A stretch of DNA of 42,500 nucleotides from Chromera velia (GCA_018398765.1 JAHBMJ010000185.1:1-42500), one strand, 5' to 3'; counted from the first letter of the stretch, positions 1-20,300 are shown. Numbers and translations: made by a program. The notes: generated by a model not told the origin, from the sequence alone.

Positions 1-688
<688 letters not shown>

Positions 689-811
689 CTACCCACCCGG
701 GCACAGCTTATCAAAAGTGGCCTTGTCCAGTATTTTCTGGACTCCGTTGAAGTCAATGAGCTTCAAAGATCCCTTCTTTAGGTCAACCATATGTGTTGGT
801 CTAACACATAG
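689..811 (-). CDS. Possible terminal exon of an unrecognised minus-strand gene
   Basis: On the minus strand, a pyrimidine-containing acceptor (TCTTCTGCAG) is followed by 41 codons ending in TAG. The reading (for example MVDLKKGSLKLIDFNGVQK) has a protein-like composition without low-complexity sequence. No domain is recognised and no convincing upstream exon was found. The call rests only on acceptor plus open frame, so it may be chance. Confidence 0.2.
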   Translation of the reverse strand, partial: LCVRPTHMVDLKKGSLKLIDFNGVQKILDKATFDKLCPGG

Positions 812-1221
812 CTGCAGAAGACAAAGTGACACCGACCGACGAATCTCTTCTAGAGAGAGGGAAGGATATAAACACACCACTGAACCCCAGCCTGGACTTA
901 CGATTCTGTGCTACTCGAGTTTTGTTCCCATGCAAGGAACCCTGTTAGGCACTTCTCAAGCCCAACTGAAAGTGTTAGGACAAATGAACTGCAAGTTTTT
1001 AGCAGGGTAATTGACCTTGTCAATCAGAAGCTTGAAAGCAGAAAACAATCAAGAACAACCATGACTGAGCAATGTGAGATTTAATTATTCCAAAAATTAA
1101 GGTTTTTTGAAAGAGATCGTAACGGTTGCATAAATTTTTTTTTTTTGTACATTAACTTTTTTTTTAACTATATTTTACTATATAGTCGTTTTTATTAGAT
1201 GCAAATGCTAGGGGCCTAAGC
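812..1221. other. Non-coding stretch, no gene seen
   Basis: Becomes AT-rich with T runs from about 1130. No supported coding sequence, RNA gene or repeat family was seen. Confidence 0.4.
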
Positions 1222-1949
1222 TCAGTCACCATCGTCTCTAGGGGCTTGCATTACTGCAATCGATCCTACTGAACTGAAACACCTCTCCACTGTCTGTCTG
1301 TGAGGTCGCCGCTCCTCCTGCATGCAGTAGACGGATACTCGCAGGATCGCTCTTTGCATACGAGCTTTGACCGCACCCCCCACTCTCGTTGCTGACACCG
1401 GCTTCCCCATTCTCTGACAGATTTCATAGACTGCCACTCTCAAGACAGCCATTGCCGCCAGAGCAAGTGCCCCATCGGTGGAGGCCACAAACGGTGCGAA
1501 ATCCGTGCGGGCCTCTACGCACGCTCCCTAGTACAACCCAATGCATTCTTTTGCCTTTCATATGCAGCAAGAATCCGAGTCTCTCAGCCAGAGATAGCTC
1601 TGCTGATCACAGTCAGCCAGCCAAACATCAAGGACTGCGTTGCACACTGAGAGTTGAACAGCGAATGAATCCTCAGATCCCCTTCTAACCCTGGCAACCC
1701 TCTCCTCCCCTCCCCCCTCCTTCGGATCACTGCATCGAGAGTGACCCAAAACTTTGCCTCTTCTAGCAACACTTTCAGTGCCAACACTGCCTCATCATGC
1801 TTTCTGTGCACTAACCCCCCCCTCTTATATGCTTCTGCATGTTGGGTGCTCCAGACCTGCCTATAGCCATCATATCTTTCAGATGCATCCGTCAACTCAA
1901 CTCCGAGATGCAGAGCCATAACAGAAATACGCCGCCCTCCGCCGTGCAT
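1222..1949 (-). CDS. Candidate minus-strand exons of unknown function, next to the LINE insertion
   Basis: Two minus-strand open frames have protein-like composition: about 1609-1949 (includes ALKVLLEEAKFWVTLDAVIR) and 1222-1531 (includes MAVLRVAVYEICQRMGK), the second ending in TGA. They could be joined by a short intron using ACT|GTGATC as donor and TACTAG as acceptor, which keeps the frame. No domain is recognised. The plus strand over 1822-1845 can instead be read LLYASACWVL, like the end of a LINE reverse transcriptase, so this interval could be older LINE sequence read backwards. I cannot decide between the two. Confidence 0.25.
1874..1932 (+). repeat. 59-bp direct repeat, left copy (probable target site duplication)
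   Basis: Identical over 59 bp to 2717-2775. The copies exactly bracket the LINE tail 1933-2716, the expected arrangement for a long target site duplication made by a non-LTR retrotransposon. Confidence 0.85.
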
Positions 1950-2716
1950 TTGGATTGCGCACGATTGAGAGCACCATCCGACTTGCCAGACTCCGGTGGC
2001 TGGGGCATGTTGGGAGAATGGGGGGAGAGCGTCTTCCCCGTCAGTTGTTGTTTGGGCATCTCCAAGGAGAGCGCCCCTTTGGTCGACCCCTCCTTCGTTG
2101 GAGCGACTGTGTCCTCTCTGATTTCCGCCTTCTGGAAATCAATGAGGCCGAGTGGCAGACACTTGCCTCTCATAGAGGCAGGTGGAGGGCGTTAATTCAA
2201 GATGGGGTGAAAAAGGTAGAGGAGAGAGCAGCGGAGGAAAAGGAAAAGAAAAGGGAAGTGAGAAAGGGGCAGAGAGATGGAGATGCGAAGTGTGAGGCAT
2301 GTGGACGAACGTTTTCCACCCCCCGGGGGCTTCGCATTCACACAAGCAAAGCACATAAGGACCTCGCCCCCAGACAGCCAGAGCAGCCGAAGAAGGCAGT
2401 CAAAGAAAAGAAGGGAAGCTGGGTTCAGGGCTGTCAGGTGAAGGAAATTCTTAGGAAGTACAAGCAGGGAAGAGGATGGCGTTATGAGGTGGCATGGCAT
2501 GGCTGGCAGTCAACATCACATGAAGCAGCCTCGCTCATGCGCAAGCACGCCCTGCCAGAAGTGGAAGAGTTTGAGAAAAAATGCAGCTGTTAAGCTATTT
2601 GCTAAAGGTTGTGAAATAAGGGTCCATCATTTAATAATCTGCCTTGCGTGTTGTGACTTGCCGAACGCTAGACGCCTATTATGGGCCGATAGCGATGGCG
2701 TATGATGATGATGATG
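1933..2716 (+). mobile_element. 5'-truncated LINE (non-LTR retrotransposon) 3' end
   Basis: Only the end of the element is present. It begins in the region just after the reverse transcriptase, runs through an open C-terminal coding region (to 2593) and a 120-bp 3' untranslated region, and ends in a GAT-repeat tail. Flanking 59-bp direct repeats fix both borders. The last bases before the tail (CGATGGCGTATGATGATGAT) recur inverted near 39345, so a related family is also represented at the right end of the window. Confidence 0.8.
1934..2593 (+). pseudogene. LINE ORF2 C-terminus with C2H2 zinc finger and chromodomain-like tail
   Basis: The reading is open throughout. It starts at the element's truncation point, before residues RLRWLGHVGRM, a sequence typical of the region after the reverse transcriptase in many LINEs (seen; family knowledge). 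A charged helix follows, then a zinc finger CEACGRTF...LRIHTSKAH of C2H2 type, then a 50-residue segment with VKEILRKY, YEVAWHGW and ALPEVEEFEKK. That last segment matches the chromodomain pattern of a VxxIL start, a YxVxWxGW core and a terminal acidic helix (inference). Any start codon assigned here would be an artefact of truncation. The copy cannot be autonomous because reverse transcriptase and endonuclease are missing. Confidence 0.75.
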
Positions 2717-2775
2717 ATCTTTCAGATGCATCCGTCAACTCAACTCCGAGATGCAGAGCCATAACAGAAATACGC
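2717..2775 (+). repeat. 59-bp direct repeat, right copy
   Basis: Exact match to 1874-1932. It follows the LINE's GAT tail directly. Confidence 0.85.
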
Positions 2776-3638
2776 GTACATGCAACGCTATGTATATGTT
2801 GCAAAACACTGTTTTTATTCAAAGTCTCGATTTGTATATTATAAAGTTTAGCGCAAATTAAATATTAATAAACAAGTTTGTTCGCGCACATACCGCGCGC
2901 GTATGCGTGCGATCGTGCGCGAAATGCAAAAAATTGCTAAAAAATTAAACGGCAAAAATTCTCCGTTTTGTGCATGTGTCCTCAGAGGACAGTTCAGGTA
3001 TGTACACATGAGAAGTACCGGAAATTCGCACAAGAATTCTTGTGTATGTGCATGCGTGATTTTCAAGTACCGCTCTATGAATAAACACCCAATATTTTTT
3101 TGTTTAAATCATTTACCCATGATGATTGAGGGTTTTGTTATGCTACTTATATGCATGCCGCGTCCCCATATATAAGGGGCGGATCTAGCCATTAGTAGTA
3201 GCCTAGTTTGTCCGATTCTGTTTCTGTAAAAGTAACATTATAAAAAATATTTAAAACAAAAAAGTGGTACTTTTCTGCATGTGGCCGAAACCGTTCGACA
3301 ACAATGAATTTCCAATTATGTTTTTTTATGGTTAAGTGTTTACATAAAGCTAAGCTGTATCAAAGTTTGAAATCTTTGAGTTTAAAAATATTTATAGATC
3401 AAAATACAGCTTAAAATTTCTACATTAAGTTTTGATATATAAATAAAAATATTTCCAAATTGTTTCAATTTGGGAATGTGAGATTCAAAATCCCTAATTC
3501 GACATTCCAATTGCGATAGCCTATAAGGTTGATTTCGCTTCCTTCACATGACATCTCAAATAGAAATGATAGGTTTACTTCAATAATGAATCAATATTTA
3601 AAAAAATGAATTCTTCAATCAATCCGACTACTGACAGG
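2776..3638. other. AT-rich intergenic region
   Basis: From about 2820 the base composition turns AT-rich, with many short A and T runs. No open frame of note, no tandem repeat and no recognisable RNA gene. It lies between the LINE and the 3' end of the cyclase gene, so part of it may be that gene's downstream region. Confidence 0.5.
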
Positions 3639-11949
<8,311 letters not shown>

Positions 11950-12141
11950 GCACTGAGTCTACAGCTAGCCGCGTTTAATAGACCATCGTCCTTTCTGTCC
12001 ATCCGTCCATCGCTCGCGTGGAGCCTCGATCGGAGGGCAAATCGGCATCGATTTGGAGGCCCCAGGATTTGAAAATAACTTTTTAGACATCCGAACGCCG
12101 GGTTGCATGAATCGCGATCGTCTCGCGGGCGGGATACGCGT
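11950..12141. promoter_or_regulatory. Presumed upstream region of the cyclase gene
   Basis: Short interval between the likely cyclase start codon (11949, minus strand) and an inverted-repeat element. A promoter must lie here or within the element if the start is right. I see no TATA box or other recognised core element, so this is placed by position only. Confidence 0.25.
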
Positions 12142-12648
12142 ATCCCCTGGGCATTAATTTGTACCGACTTTTTATTTACTGGTGCCTACAGCAATGAATA
12201 AATCTATCTGAATTCCTAAAATTGCTAGCAACGTCAACCTACCTATGCCTTTCCTTTCTGCACTTCTGACGGGAGTCTCTACCTCCCACATGCACTCCGA
12301 AAGGCCTCTTCCTTAGAGAAAAAGACTAAACAAAAGGCTAAAAGCAAACCATTATTCTGTTCCCCCGTGCTCCCAGATAAAGCAACACATAAAAAAAAGT
12401 GCATACCCGAAAAGGCCATGCTTCTCTGATCTATATGAAGACTACAGAACAATACAGCTTTCATTGAATGATTCGCTCAAAATCTTCTCTCTGTGCTGTC
12501 TAAGAAGCAATCGGAGGATTCTTCTTTCCATATGTATTCATGCATGCACTGTGTTCCCTGTCTCGCCATATATGTAGATGGCACTATGCCTGAACATGCA
12601 TATCGGGACTACCTACAAAAAGTTGGTACAAATCAATGCCCGGGAGAT
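12142..12648. mobile_element. Short non-autonomous element with terminal inverted repeats, copy 1 (MITE-like)
   Basis: The left end, ATCCCCTGGGCATTAATTTG, is matched in reverse complement at the right end by CAAATCAATGCCCGGGAGAT. The inverted termini extend to about 33 bp with few mismatches. Between them lie about 440 bp without a coding frame. The whole unit recurs at 13577-22843, split there by two retrotransposons. I could not find a convincing target site duplication, so the DNA transposon superfamily is unknown. It lies just upstream of the cyclase gene's likely start. Confidence 0.75.
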
Positions 12649-13203
12649 TGGTACCAAAAATCTTTAAACTCGATTTTCTCAAAACAACCCCTTTTTTTCT
12701 TTAGACGTTCTGTACAAGAGAATACAACCGATTAGCCACCCACCTAGCCCAACAGGTAAGTGACTTGGACTTACTCTTTTTCTCCTTCCCTTGTCTCCTT
12801 CCTCTTGCTTTCTGTTCTCACACAGCAGTTATTTTGGGACACCTCCCCATTTTTCACTGACTTGTACACATTTAGTACTCTTTTGTGAAGTCTATCACCC
12901 TAGTTCCCCAGCACCCCTCCCCCCGGCATCTTTCTTATCTTTTATCCCTCTCATAAACCATACCCCTCACTTTACCTCTCTCTTGCCTTTCATGAATTTA
13001 TATATTCACATCACATTCACACTCAAAAAAAGTGTACCTGGGCTCCCCCCAGCAGACCTAGTCCCTTTATGTCATTGAAACACAGTCTGCAGGTGCACAC
13101 AGACAGAAAGACAGAAAAAGAGACAATAAAAGAGGGAAGGGGGTATAAGAAAAGGAGACAAAGAACACTTACACTTACACTTAGTAATACGCTTACACAC
13201 ACA

Positions 13204-13271
<68 letters not shown>

Positions 13272-13576
13272 CACATACACATACACATATACATACACAC
13301 ACACACACATGCATATATACATATACAGACAGAGGTATGCTTCTGCCCTATCGCAACTATCCATTCGAGGATATATGTACACCGATGCATACGGCCCACA
13401 CAGAGGGATGAAGGGAAAACTAAGGCCAAAAATGGATTTAAAATTCGAAAGAACTGACTTTTAGAGTCACTCCTAGCACAGCCGTGGGCAAAGGTTCTCT
13501 ACCCATTAGAGGTGTCCAATTGACGTCAAACACCTGCATTCAACAAAAAAACAGGGATGAAGATGCAAGGGTGTCC
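12649..13576. other. Spacer between the two inverted-repeat elements
   Basis: Pyrimidine-rich plus strand around 12770-13020, then a microsatellite. No gene is supported; the open frames here are read through the CA repeat or through C/T-rich sequence. Confidence 0.5.
13195..13312. repeat. (AC)n microsatellite with ACAT interruptions
   Basis: Pure AC run followed by mixed ACAT/ATAC units, within the spacer between the two inverted-repeat elements. Confidence 0.95.
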
Positions 13577-13994
13577 ATCCCCTGGGTATTAATTTGTACC
13601 GACTTTTTATTTACTGGTGCCTACAGTAATGAATAAATTTATCTGAATTCCTAAAATTGCTAGCAACGTCAACCTACCTATGCTTTTCCTTTCTACACTT
13701 CTAACGGGAGTCTCTACCTCCCACACGTACTCCGAAAGGCCTCTTCCTTAGAGAAAAAGACCAAACAAAGGGCCAAAAGCAAACCGTTGTTCTATTCCCC
13801 CCTGTTCCCAGATAAAGCAACATATGAAAAAAAGTGCATACCCAAAAAGGCTGCGCTTCTCTTATCTAACCATCGGGATTCGTTCAGAAAAATATGAAGA
13901 CTACAGAACAATACAGCTTTCATTGAATGATTCGCTCAAAATCTTCTCTCTGTGCTGTCTAAGAAGCAATCGGAAGACTCTTCTTTCCGTATGT

Positions 13995-13999
13995 ATTCA
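13995..13999 (+). repeat. Copia target site duplication, left (ATTCA)
   Basis: ATTCA precedes the 5' LTR and recurs at 20301-20305 after the 3' LTR. The uninterrupted copy 1 has a single ATTCATGCATGC at the matching point, supporting a duplication of five to seven bases. Confidence 0.75.
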
Positions 14000-14301
14000 G
14001 AAAGACGCGCAGTGGGACCGGCACCGGCCAACCGGCTCCGCGGCATGGCGTCCTTCCATTGAGCCAAGACCGAGCGCGTGGATATCTTGCAAATCTATGC
14101 ATGCAGAATTAAATGCATGTATGCAAATGCATGTATTGCAGTAATTAAATTCAGATTGAGGAGTCAGATAAAACAAGAGACTGCTGCTTGTATAAAGTTG
14201 AGAAAGAGACTCTGTTGACGCAACCTCTAGAAATAGGAGCAATGTAAGAGTGCTGTGTGTGCCTGTGGCCCGAGAGCCGTTAAATCACATATAAATCTTT
14301 T
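14000..14301 (+). repeat. 5' LTR of copia element
   Basis: 302 bp, about 94% identical by eye to 19997-20298. It begins GAAAGACGCG and ends ATCTTTT (TCTTTC in the 3' copy), so the termini are GAAAGA and TCTTTC rather than the usual TG and CA. TGGTAACGATCCAGCG follows immediately and is the likely primer binding site, resembling the TGGTA start of initiator-methionine-tRNA sites. Confidence 0.9.
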
Positions 14302-14355
14302 TGGTAACGATCCAGCGAGAGAATATCTGACTCCGGTGGTTCGCCTTTCCCTGTA

Positions 14356-15135
14356 TTGGAAGCGAATGACACCTTTCAGCCCCGGTGGGATTCTTGCGAG
14401 AATAGGACTGAAGGAGATCAGAAACTGTTTGGCGCCTCAGAAGAGCAAATTGCTCAGTGGCAAGTCAGCAGAATTTATGCAGCAACTCGTAACCATCACA
14501 TCGTAGGCAATTCCATTCAATTGTTGTTTGATCAAAAGAAAAACCCTCTCGACACCACCTTTTGTTCCGGTGGGAAGATTGAGTGGGTCATGTACAGAGA
14601 CGTATTGAGGGACAAGGTGAAGCAACTTCTGGATGAGACCTCGAGAACAAAGAAGAAACAGAACGCTCGACAGTGGCGGACCCTTACCAATAACGGATAT
14701 GGATATAAATCCTTCCAACTGATGGTGGACTCTTTTGAGACCCTGGTTAAGGAAATGAAGAATTGTGGCGCAGAGAGCGATGTCCCTGTATCATTGAGAA
14801 GAGAGGCCATGTTTGCCTGTTTTCTCCGGTACAACCAGAAGAAGATGGAGAATGATTAGGATGAGGACGATCTGTCAGATTATGACAAGATCATGGTGGA
14901 GGCTAAAAAGCTTGCTGCCAAATCCCATACCAACGCCATCGATAAGCCTCCTGGTGGCCCCCCTGTCTGGGTTAAAGCACAAGGCTCTACGCCAAACCCC
15001 CCCAAACAGAAATCTCCCATTGTGAAGGAGGAGGTTGCATTTGTTGGGGGTGCAGGGTTTCCTCCGAGGGGGAAAGGCCACAGAGGAGGCAGAGGCAGGG
15101 GCAACACAGGGTTAGGAAGAGGAGGTTATCAAACT
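14356..15135 (+). pseudogene. gag: copia gag (broken by a stop)
   Basis: The reading is open from about 14338, passes one TAG at 14857, then resumes in the same frame to 15136. The N-terminal 165 residues are mixed helical sequence ending RYNQKKMEND, with no recognised domain but in the position and size of a Gag capsid region. The part after the stop is acidic, then Pro/Gly/Arg-rich (RGKGHRGGRGRGN), typical of nucleic-acid-binding Gag tails. A shift of -1 near 15129 joins this frame to the zinc knuckle and pol. It may be a one-base deletion or, less likely, a frameshift site; I see no classical slippery heptamer. Confidence 0.7.
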
Positions 15136-18100
15136 TAGGGAGTTGGCAGGGGAGAGCAGAGGGACAGAATGGATCCCATGAACAGAAAGACTGCTCCAGA
15201 TGCGGTCGGAAGGGGAGGCACGATGCCGAGTGGCTAGTGCACAACGAATGCCCCGGGATGTCGGCTCATTGCGACATCTGTCAGAGGACGGGACACTTCA
15301 CCTAATGCTGCTGTGATAAGAAGGCGAAGGCACAGTAGCAGTTCCCTTCATCTTTCTTATCCAACCCTCGAGGCAGAGGGCGTCCACAGGCGTACAGAGG
15401 ACGTGGAGGGATGTAGGCAGCATGCGGAGGTGGCCCCGGTCGATACGACAGAAAAGCGGCATATACTGCTGATGAGTGGAAAGGTCAAGGGCAATCACTT
15501 GACCACAATGAGGTCAGCAGATTTGGGGTACAGAATGCCCTGACTGGGAAAGCATCTCAGAAAGCAGGCCACCTTTCTGAGTATTTTCGACAGCATATGT
15601 GTATGACTGTTCTTCCTTTCTCATCTCTTTTCTCTCTCCCTTTGCGACATTCTCAGGATACAGAGGGAGGGATCATCAAACAACAACAGGGCACCACGTT
15701 TCAGTTCCGCGACAGGGCACCGAAGCCCTGGTTTATGACGGAGACGCACAAGGCATACGTGGTTCCAGAGCACGAAATCGAGAGGATGCCACCCGATCTC
15801 CCAAAACAAGTTCAGTCAATGGTCAGTCAAGTCGATTTGCCAAGCCGCCTGTCTGTATGGATGCACATAGACTCATGTACGACTGCACCTCTCGGCTGGA
15901 AGAAAGAGCTTGGGGGGATGGTAGTCTGGAGTGAACAGTGTGAGGGTTCATTTGGGGTGGCTTTAAAAAAATCCCCAAAAAAAATTCAGATCTCTCGTCT
16001 CACTTGCATTGCCCAAAAGAATCGAGTGAGAGGAAAAGGATGGAAGGTTCTGCTCCTGTGGGTGTATCTGACTGAAGACCCAGTCCCCTATCTGATGCGG
16101 AAAGATCATGAGGAGGGGGAAACCTTCCTCTGTCGTGAGGGAAAGGACTCCTACGTGATCGTGCAAGACGTAAAAGGTTTTCTCGTTGAGGTGGTAGTTG
16201 AGAATCCTAAGGGAGACGCCACCTCCAACCTTCCATTCACAACCATATTCATTCCCACAGCAGACGAAGTTAAAGAAGCAATGCAGAAGACTGGGGGGGC
16301 ATGGGCAATCAGAGAGAGAACAATCAGTTTTAAGGAACTGAAGGCATATCACAGACGATTCGGACACGTCGGTTGAGACAAACTAGAGCCCACACTGGCA
16401 AGCAGGGGGATGCACGCAAGGAAAAGGCTTGAAACAGAGTGCCGGCTGTGTTCCCTCAAAAACGTAACCATTCCCACTCTAGCACCTGTCCCTACCCGAC
16501 ATGAAGATGCGGGTGGGCCCTTCCGAATCATGTAACTCGATCACTGGTTCCCAAATGATGATAAGGTCAACGGGCCTCACGCATGGCATTGCTGCCTGAG
16601 TGTACTAGATGAGTACAGCGGCCTCGATCTTGACTATCCCCTCAAATCCCGTAACCACTCCGTTGATGGAGTGCGTGACCACATTGAGTTTGTGGAATCA
16701 TTTGGGGATGTTCAATTCCAGAAGGAAGGTCCGAAAGCCGTAGCAGGCAGAATCCGATGTGACAAGGCACCCGAATTCCATGGAGGACCACTAGGAGATT
16801 TCGTTGAACGCAGAGGCATGACGTTCCTCGATAACTCTGCAGCAGAAAAGGGGCCACTCGGGTTTGTGGAAGGAAAGAACCGCCACAGAAGAACCGAGCT
16901 AGCAGCCCTCAGAGCCGAATAGAAACGTCGGTTCGGTTCATGCCCTAAATCCCTTTGGGGCCATCAAGCCAGGGGGGTGGCACTGACACGTGCAAAGCTC
17001 TACAGCAAAGTCCTCAGGATGAGTCAGTGGGAGAAGGTATTTGGCGTCCCTCCTCCCTTCCCATTCCTCATTGGAGATGTCGGTGTGTTGAGGACAGCAG
17101 AGAGCGGTATTGAACTAGCAGGGAGTGAAGTGGTGTGGCTATATAAAAAGAATAAAAGCACCGCCGTCGTAACCTGAAAACAACCGAACAGAGATGTCTG
17201 GGACATCCTCAAAACCCACCTCCAATACGTTAAACCAGTGAAGCGCGGGCTCGTATCCTGTTGGGGGGGTCCTGATTGGGCTTCAGACAGCGTGGAGATG
17301 CCACCACGCCCCCTACCCATTCCAGATAATGCATCTGATGCCCTTCCCTCCCACCCTCTGCATGGGGCTGCTGCCAGTCCTGCCAGGGGTAATAATAGAA
17401 GTGAGGGAGTACAGACGATTGGGGGGGTGGATTTCCCTGAACAGTACGGCGCAGACGTTCCTGCCGATGCTCACGACCGATTCACTGGCATCTTCATTCG
17501 CGGACCCGACAACAAACTCACTCCTCTTGTCATCACCAAAAAGTCTCGCAAGAGCACCCATGTAACTTTCAAAATCTAGCAGCAGCCAGATGGTAAGTGG
17601 AAGTTTGCAGGCCTGTCTGACATGACTGTCCGTAAGACGGACGTCCTCCGGTACTTCAAGTTTGCTGGAGGACATTTGCCTCCTGCCATTGAGGCAGAAA
17701 TCTCATCCCCTCCCTCTATATAGGTGGAGGGGTGTGAGCAAGAGGCACCAGCACAGAGGGAGGAAGAGGCCGAATCCAGAGATCAAGCAGAGGGGGGTGA
17801 AGTTCAAGCTGCGGGGGGTGGAGACAACAGCGATGACAAGGATTCTCTTTTCGGAGAGAATCATCTTGCACCTGATTCTCTGACTGGTGGGCAGTTGGGT
17901 GAAGAGAGAAGAAACAGGGAGGCAGAGCAGGAAGAGACGAGAGATAATGGAGAGAGATCTAGTGGGGGACCCCCCGGGTTTGACCTGGGTGAGCGACCTC
18001 CCGCTCAGAACGTCTTCTTCTTTGCCCCTACCCATGACTGCTTCTACCTGGGCCCCGACCCTGAGCACCCGCTCACGGTCCCCGATGACTTTAAGCAGGG

Positions 18101-19868
18101 GTCCACCCAGACTCCTGCACTCCCGGAGGAGGTCGTAAAGGGGGATTTCGATGTTGCGTGCCGAGACGAGTGGTTGAAGAACATTGTAGGTAAGGGGGTT
18201 CTGGGCAGGGTAGTCGATAGGAAGGAAGTTAACTCTGTCATGCGAATGGGCTGGAGGCTGACATGGAAAGAAAAGGAAGCCCAGCAGGCAGAGAAAGAGA
18301 AGGAAGAGAACAGACAGGAAGAAGAGAAGGCAGCTCAATCAAGACAGACCATGGGCAAGGGTGACAGGCTGCAGTATGACAGAGAGGGGGAACAGCCCCA
18401 GAAGTACAACGGCAGGAAAGGAAGGATAAAAAGAACTGGGGATGAGAACGAAGGAAGGCAGAGGCAGGGAATCAACAGAAAGCCGAAAGCGAGGTACTTT
18501 GGTAAGGGTTTCATGGACAAGAGGGCGGTCGATACTTATGTTGGCATACCTTCTGTCTGGGCTATTCTGATCTTTGCTATCTTCTCTTTGACTTTCTCTC
18601 TGAATCTGTTCACCGGAAATATCTCTGGTGCATTCTTTACAGCTCTTGACAGAAACGAGAAACGCGCAGCCGCCATCATCCCTGATTGGCTGCCTGAAAT
18701 CCCAGACACAAACCTCTATGATGATATCAATGATGAAGACTACGCAGAGCTGCGCAGAGCCGCCCTGGCTATCAAACCGGGGGAGTTGCGATTGATTGAG
18801 AAGGGCCTCTATAGAATGCCCTGCTCGGGAAACATATTCGATAAGAGCCTTGCTGAAATGCAGGGACAGGCAGGCTATAAACGCGTAGAGACGGGGGTTG
18901 CGATCAAGGTAGGAGAATCTGGACAGCTTGCTGATAGTATTCAGATCAACTGGATTGACGACGTGTTTGAGGGAAGAAAAGGAAAAAAGGAGATGGAGGG
19001 AGAAATCGAGTTTCTGAAGATAAAGTTCGATTGGGGGCACCTGCGGGAGCTGCTCCCCCCTCAGTCATCAATCAAATATGCAGGTATGGACTTCATGTTC
19101 TCCCATAGCACAGCCGAAATCTCCCAAGACTCCTACTGTAGAGGGGTGAACACGGATGCCATATGGAGGGTTTTGGGGGAGAAAAGAAAGGGGGGAGAAG
19201 TCAGAGCAGCCAAGCTTGAACCTGCAACGGAGAAAGAGAAGGAAGGAAGGTTGGAACCCCTGATGAGAAGCATCAACGGAGTCCTTCACTGGATGGTGAG
19301 GATGCGACCGAACAGACGGGTATGGGCTGATGTGTTAAGCTGTCATTCCACATGGCCTTGCAGACGGATTGTGCAGGCAGGCATCAGAGTAATGAAAATG
19401 CTCAAAAAAAAGAAAGAGCCCCTCCATATGAGAGCATTAAACCGTCTGAAGAGAATGATGCTAGCGATTATGCCTGACTTCGCCTATTCCCGCAAGACCT
19501 ACAGCGGGAGGCTGGGTTGGCTGATTTTCCTTGTAGAAGAAGGATAAACACCCGAGAAGGCGTTAGAGCTGGTGAATCCATGGGAGAATTGTATAAGCTG
19601 GCACACAGAGAAACACAATCACAAGCATGGGAGCAGCACAGCAGCTGAAGCCACCGCATTCGAAAGTGTGGTCAAACATCTCCCACGCATCAAATCCCTA
19701 TCAATACAGATGTGGGGGACCGAACCACTTAGTCTAGTCACTTTCTTTACCGATTGCAACCCCCTGTTTGAACAGTTGAGATCAGGGGTCGCAGCAGACG
19801 GAATATTCCAAGGGATGCTGGATTTTGTGATCCAAGAACTGGGCAGGACCGGGGAGAAAGTGATGTGA
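15129..19868 (+). pseudogene. pol: copia pol: zinc knuckle, integrase, reverse transcriptase, RNase H
   Basis: One frame runs 4.7 kb with no frameshift but about a dozen stops (among them 15303, 15336, 15414, 16374, 16533, 16920, 17175, 17577, 17721, 19545). Domains in order: a zinc-knuckle-like CSRCGRKGRHD...CDICQRTGH (15189-15305); an uncertain protease region (no clear DSG motif found); the GAG-pre-integrase motif HRRFGHVG with CRLC (16340-16460); integrase core acidic residues in LDHW, RCDKAPEF and GFVEGKN (16536-16880); reverse transcriptase with ARYFGKGF, NISGAFF and the catalytic pair in NWIDDVF (18480-18970); RNase H with NGVLHWMVRMRP, SGRLGWLIF and TDCNPLFEQLRSG (19270-19830). NTLTKP near 19890 is the usual copia end motif. 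Uninterrupted from 17724 to 19544. Confidence 0.88.
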
Positions 19869-19980
19869 TGTAGGCGCCAAGTTCAGATGGGTAACACACT
19901 AACAAAACCCTGCTGGTCAGGCAAAGAATTTGCATAAAAAGAAGCAAGAAGACAGAAACGAACAAAGAAAAGGATTTGAA

Positions 19981-19996
19981 CAAGATGGGGGGGTGA
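19981..19996 (+). other. Polypurine tract of copia element
   Basis: The purine-rich sequence AAGATGGGGGGGTGA abuts the 3' LTR start (GAAAGACGCG), where the plus-strand primer is expected. Confidence 0.75.
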
Positions 19997-20298
19997 GAAA
20001 GACGCGTAGTAGGACCGGCACCGGCCAACCGGCTCCGCGGCGTGGCGTCCTTCCATTGAGCCAAGACCGAGCGCGTAGATATTTTGCAAATCCATGCATG
20101 TAGAATTAAATGCATGTATGCAAATGCATGTATTGCAGTAATTAAATTCAGATTGAGGAGTCAGATAAAACAAGAGAATGCTGCTCGTATGAAGTTGAGA
20201 AAGAGACTCTGTTAACACAACCTCTAAAAATAGGAGCAACATAAGAGTGCTGTGTGTGCCTGTGGCCTGAGGGCCTTTAGATCACATATAAATCTTTC
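19997..20298 (+). repeat. 3' LTR of copia element
   Basis: 302 bp, begins GAAAGACGCG and ends TCTTTC, which form a 6-bp inverted repeat with each other. It aligns with 14000-14301 without gaps by eye; most differences are transitions. Confidence 0.9.
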
Positions 20299-20300
20299 TT

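Larger units (their letters stand above)
14000..20298 (+). mobile_element. Ty1/copia LTR retrotransposon, decayed but full length
   Basis: Complete structure: LTR, primer binding site, gag with zinc knuckle, integrase, reverse transcriptase, RNase H, purine tract (about 19981-19996), LTR. Integrase precedes reverse transcriptase, the order that defines Ty1/copia (Pseudoviridae-type) elements as against Ty3/gypsy. The element is 6.3 kb and the LTRs are similar but not identical, so the insertion is not very recent. Coding is broken mainly by in-frame stops. Confidence 0.92.

Noticed and set aside
1822-1845. LLYASACWVL on the plus strand as the end of a LINE reverse transcriptase
   Set aside because: The spacing to the LINE tail would fit, but the frame is broken at once and the 59-bp direct repeats put the element's left border at 1933. 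Kept only as an alternative.
13023-13464. Open frames with Cys-Val or His-Thr runs
   Set aside because: They are produced by the CA microsatellite and have no other content.
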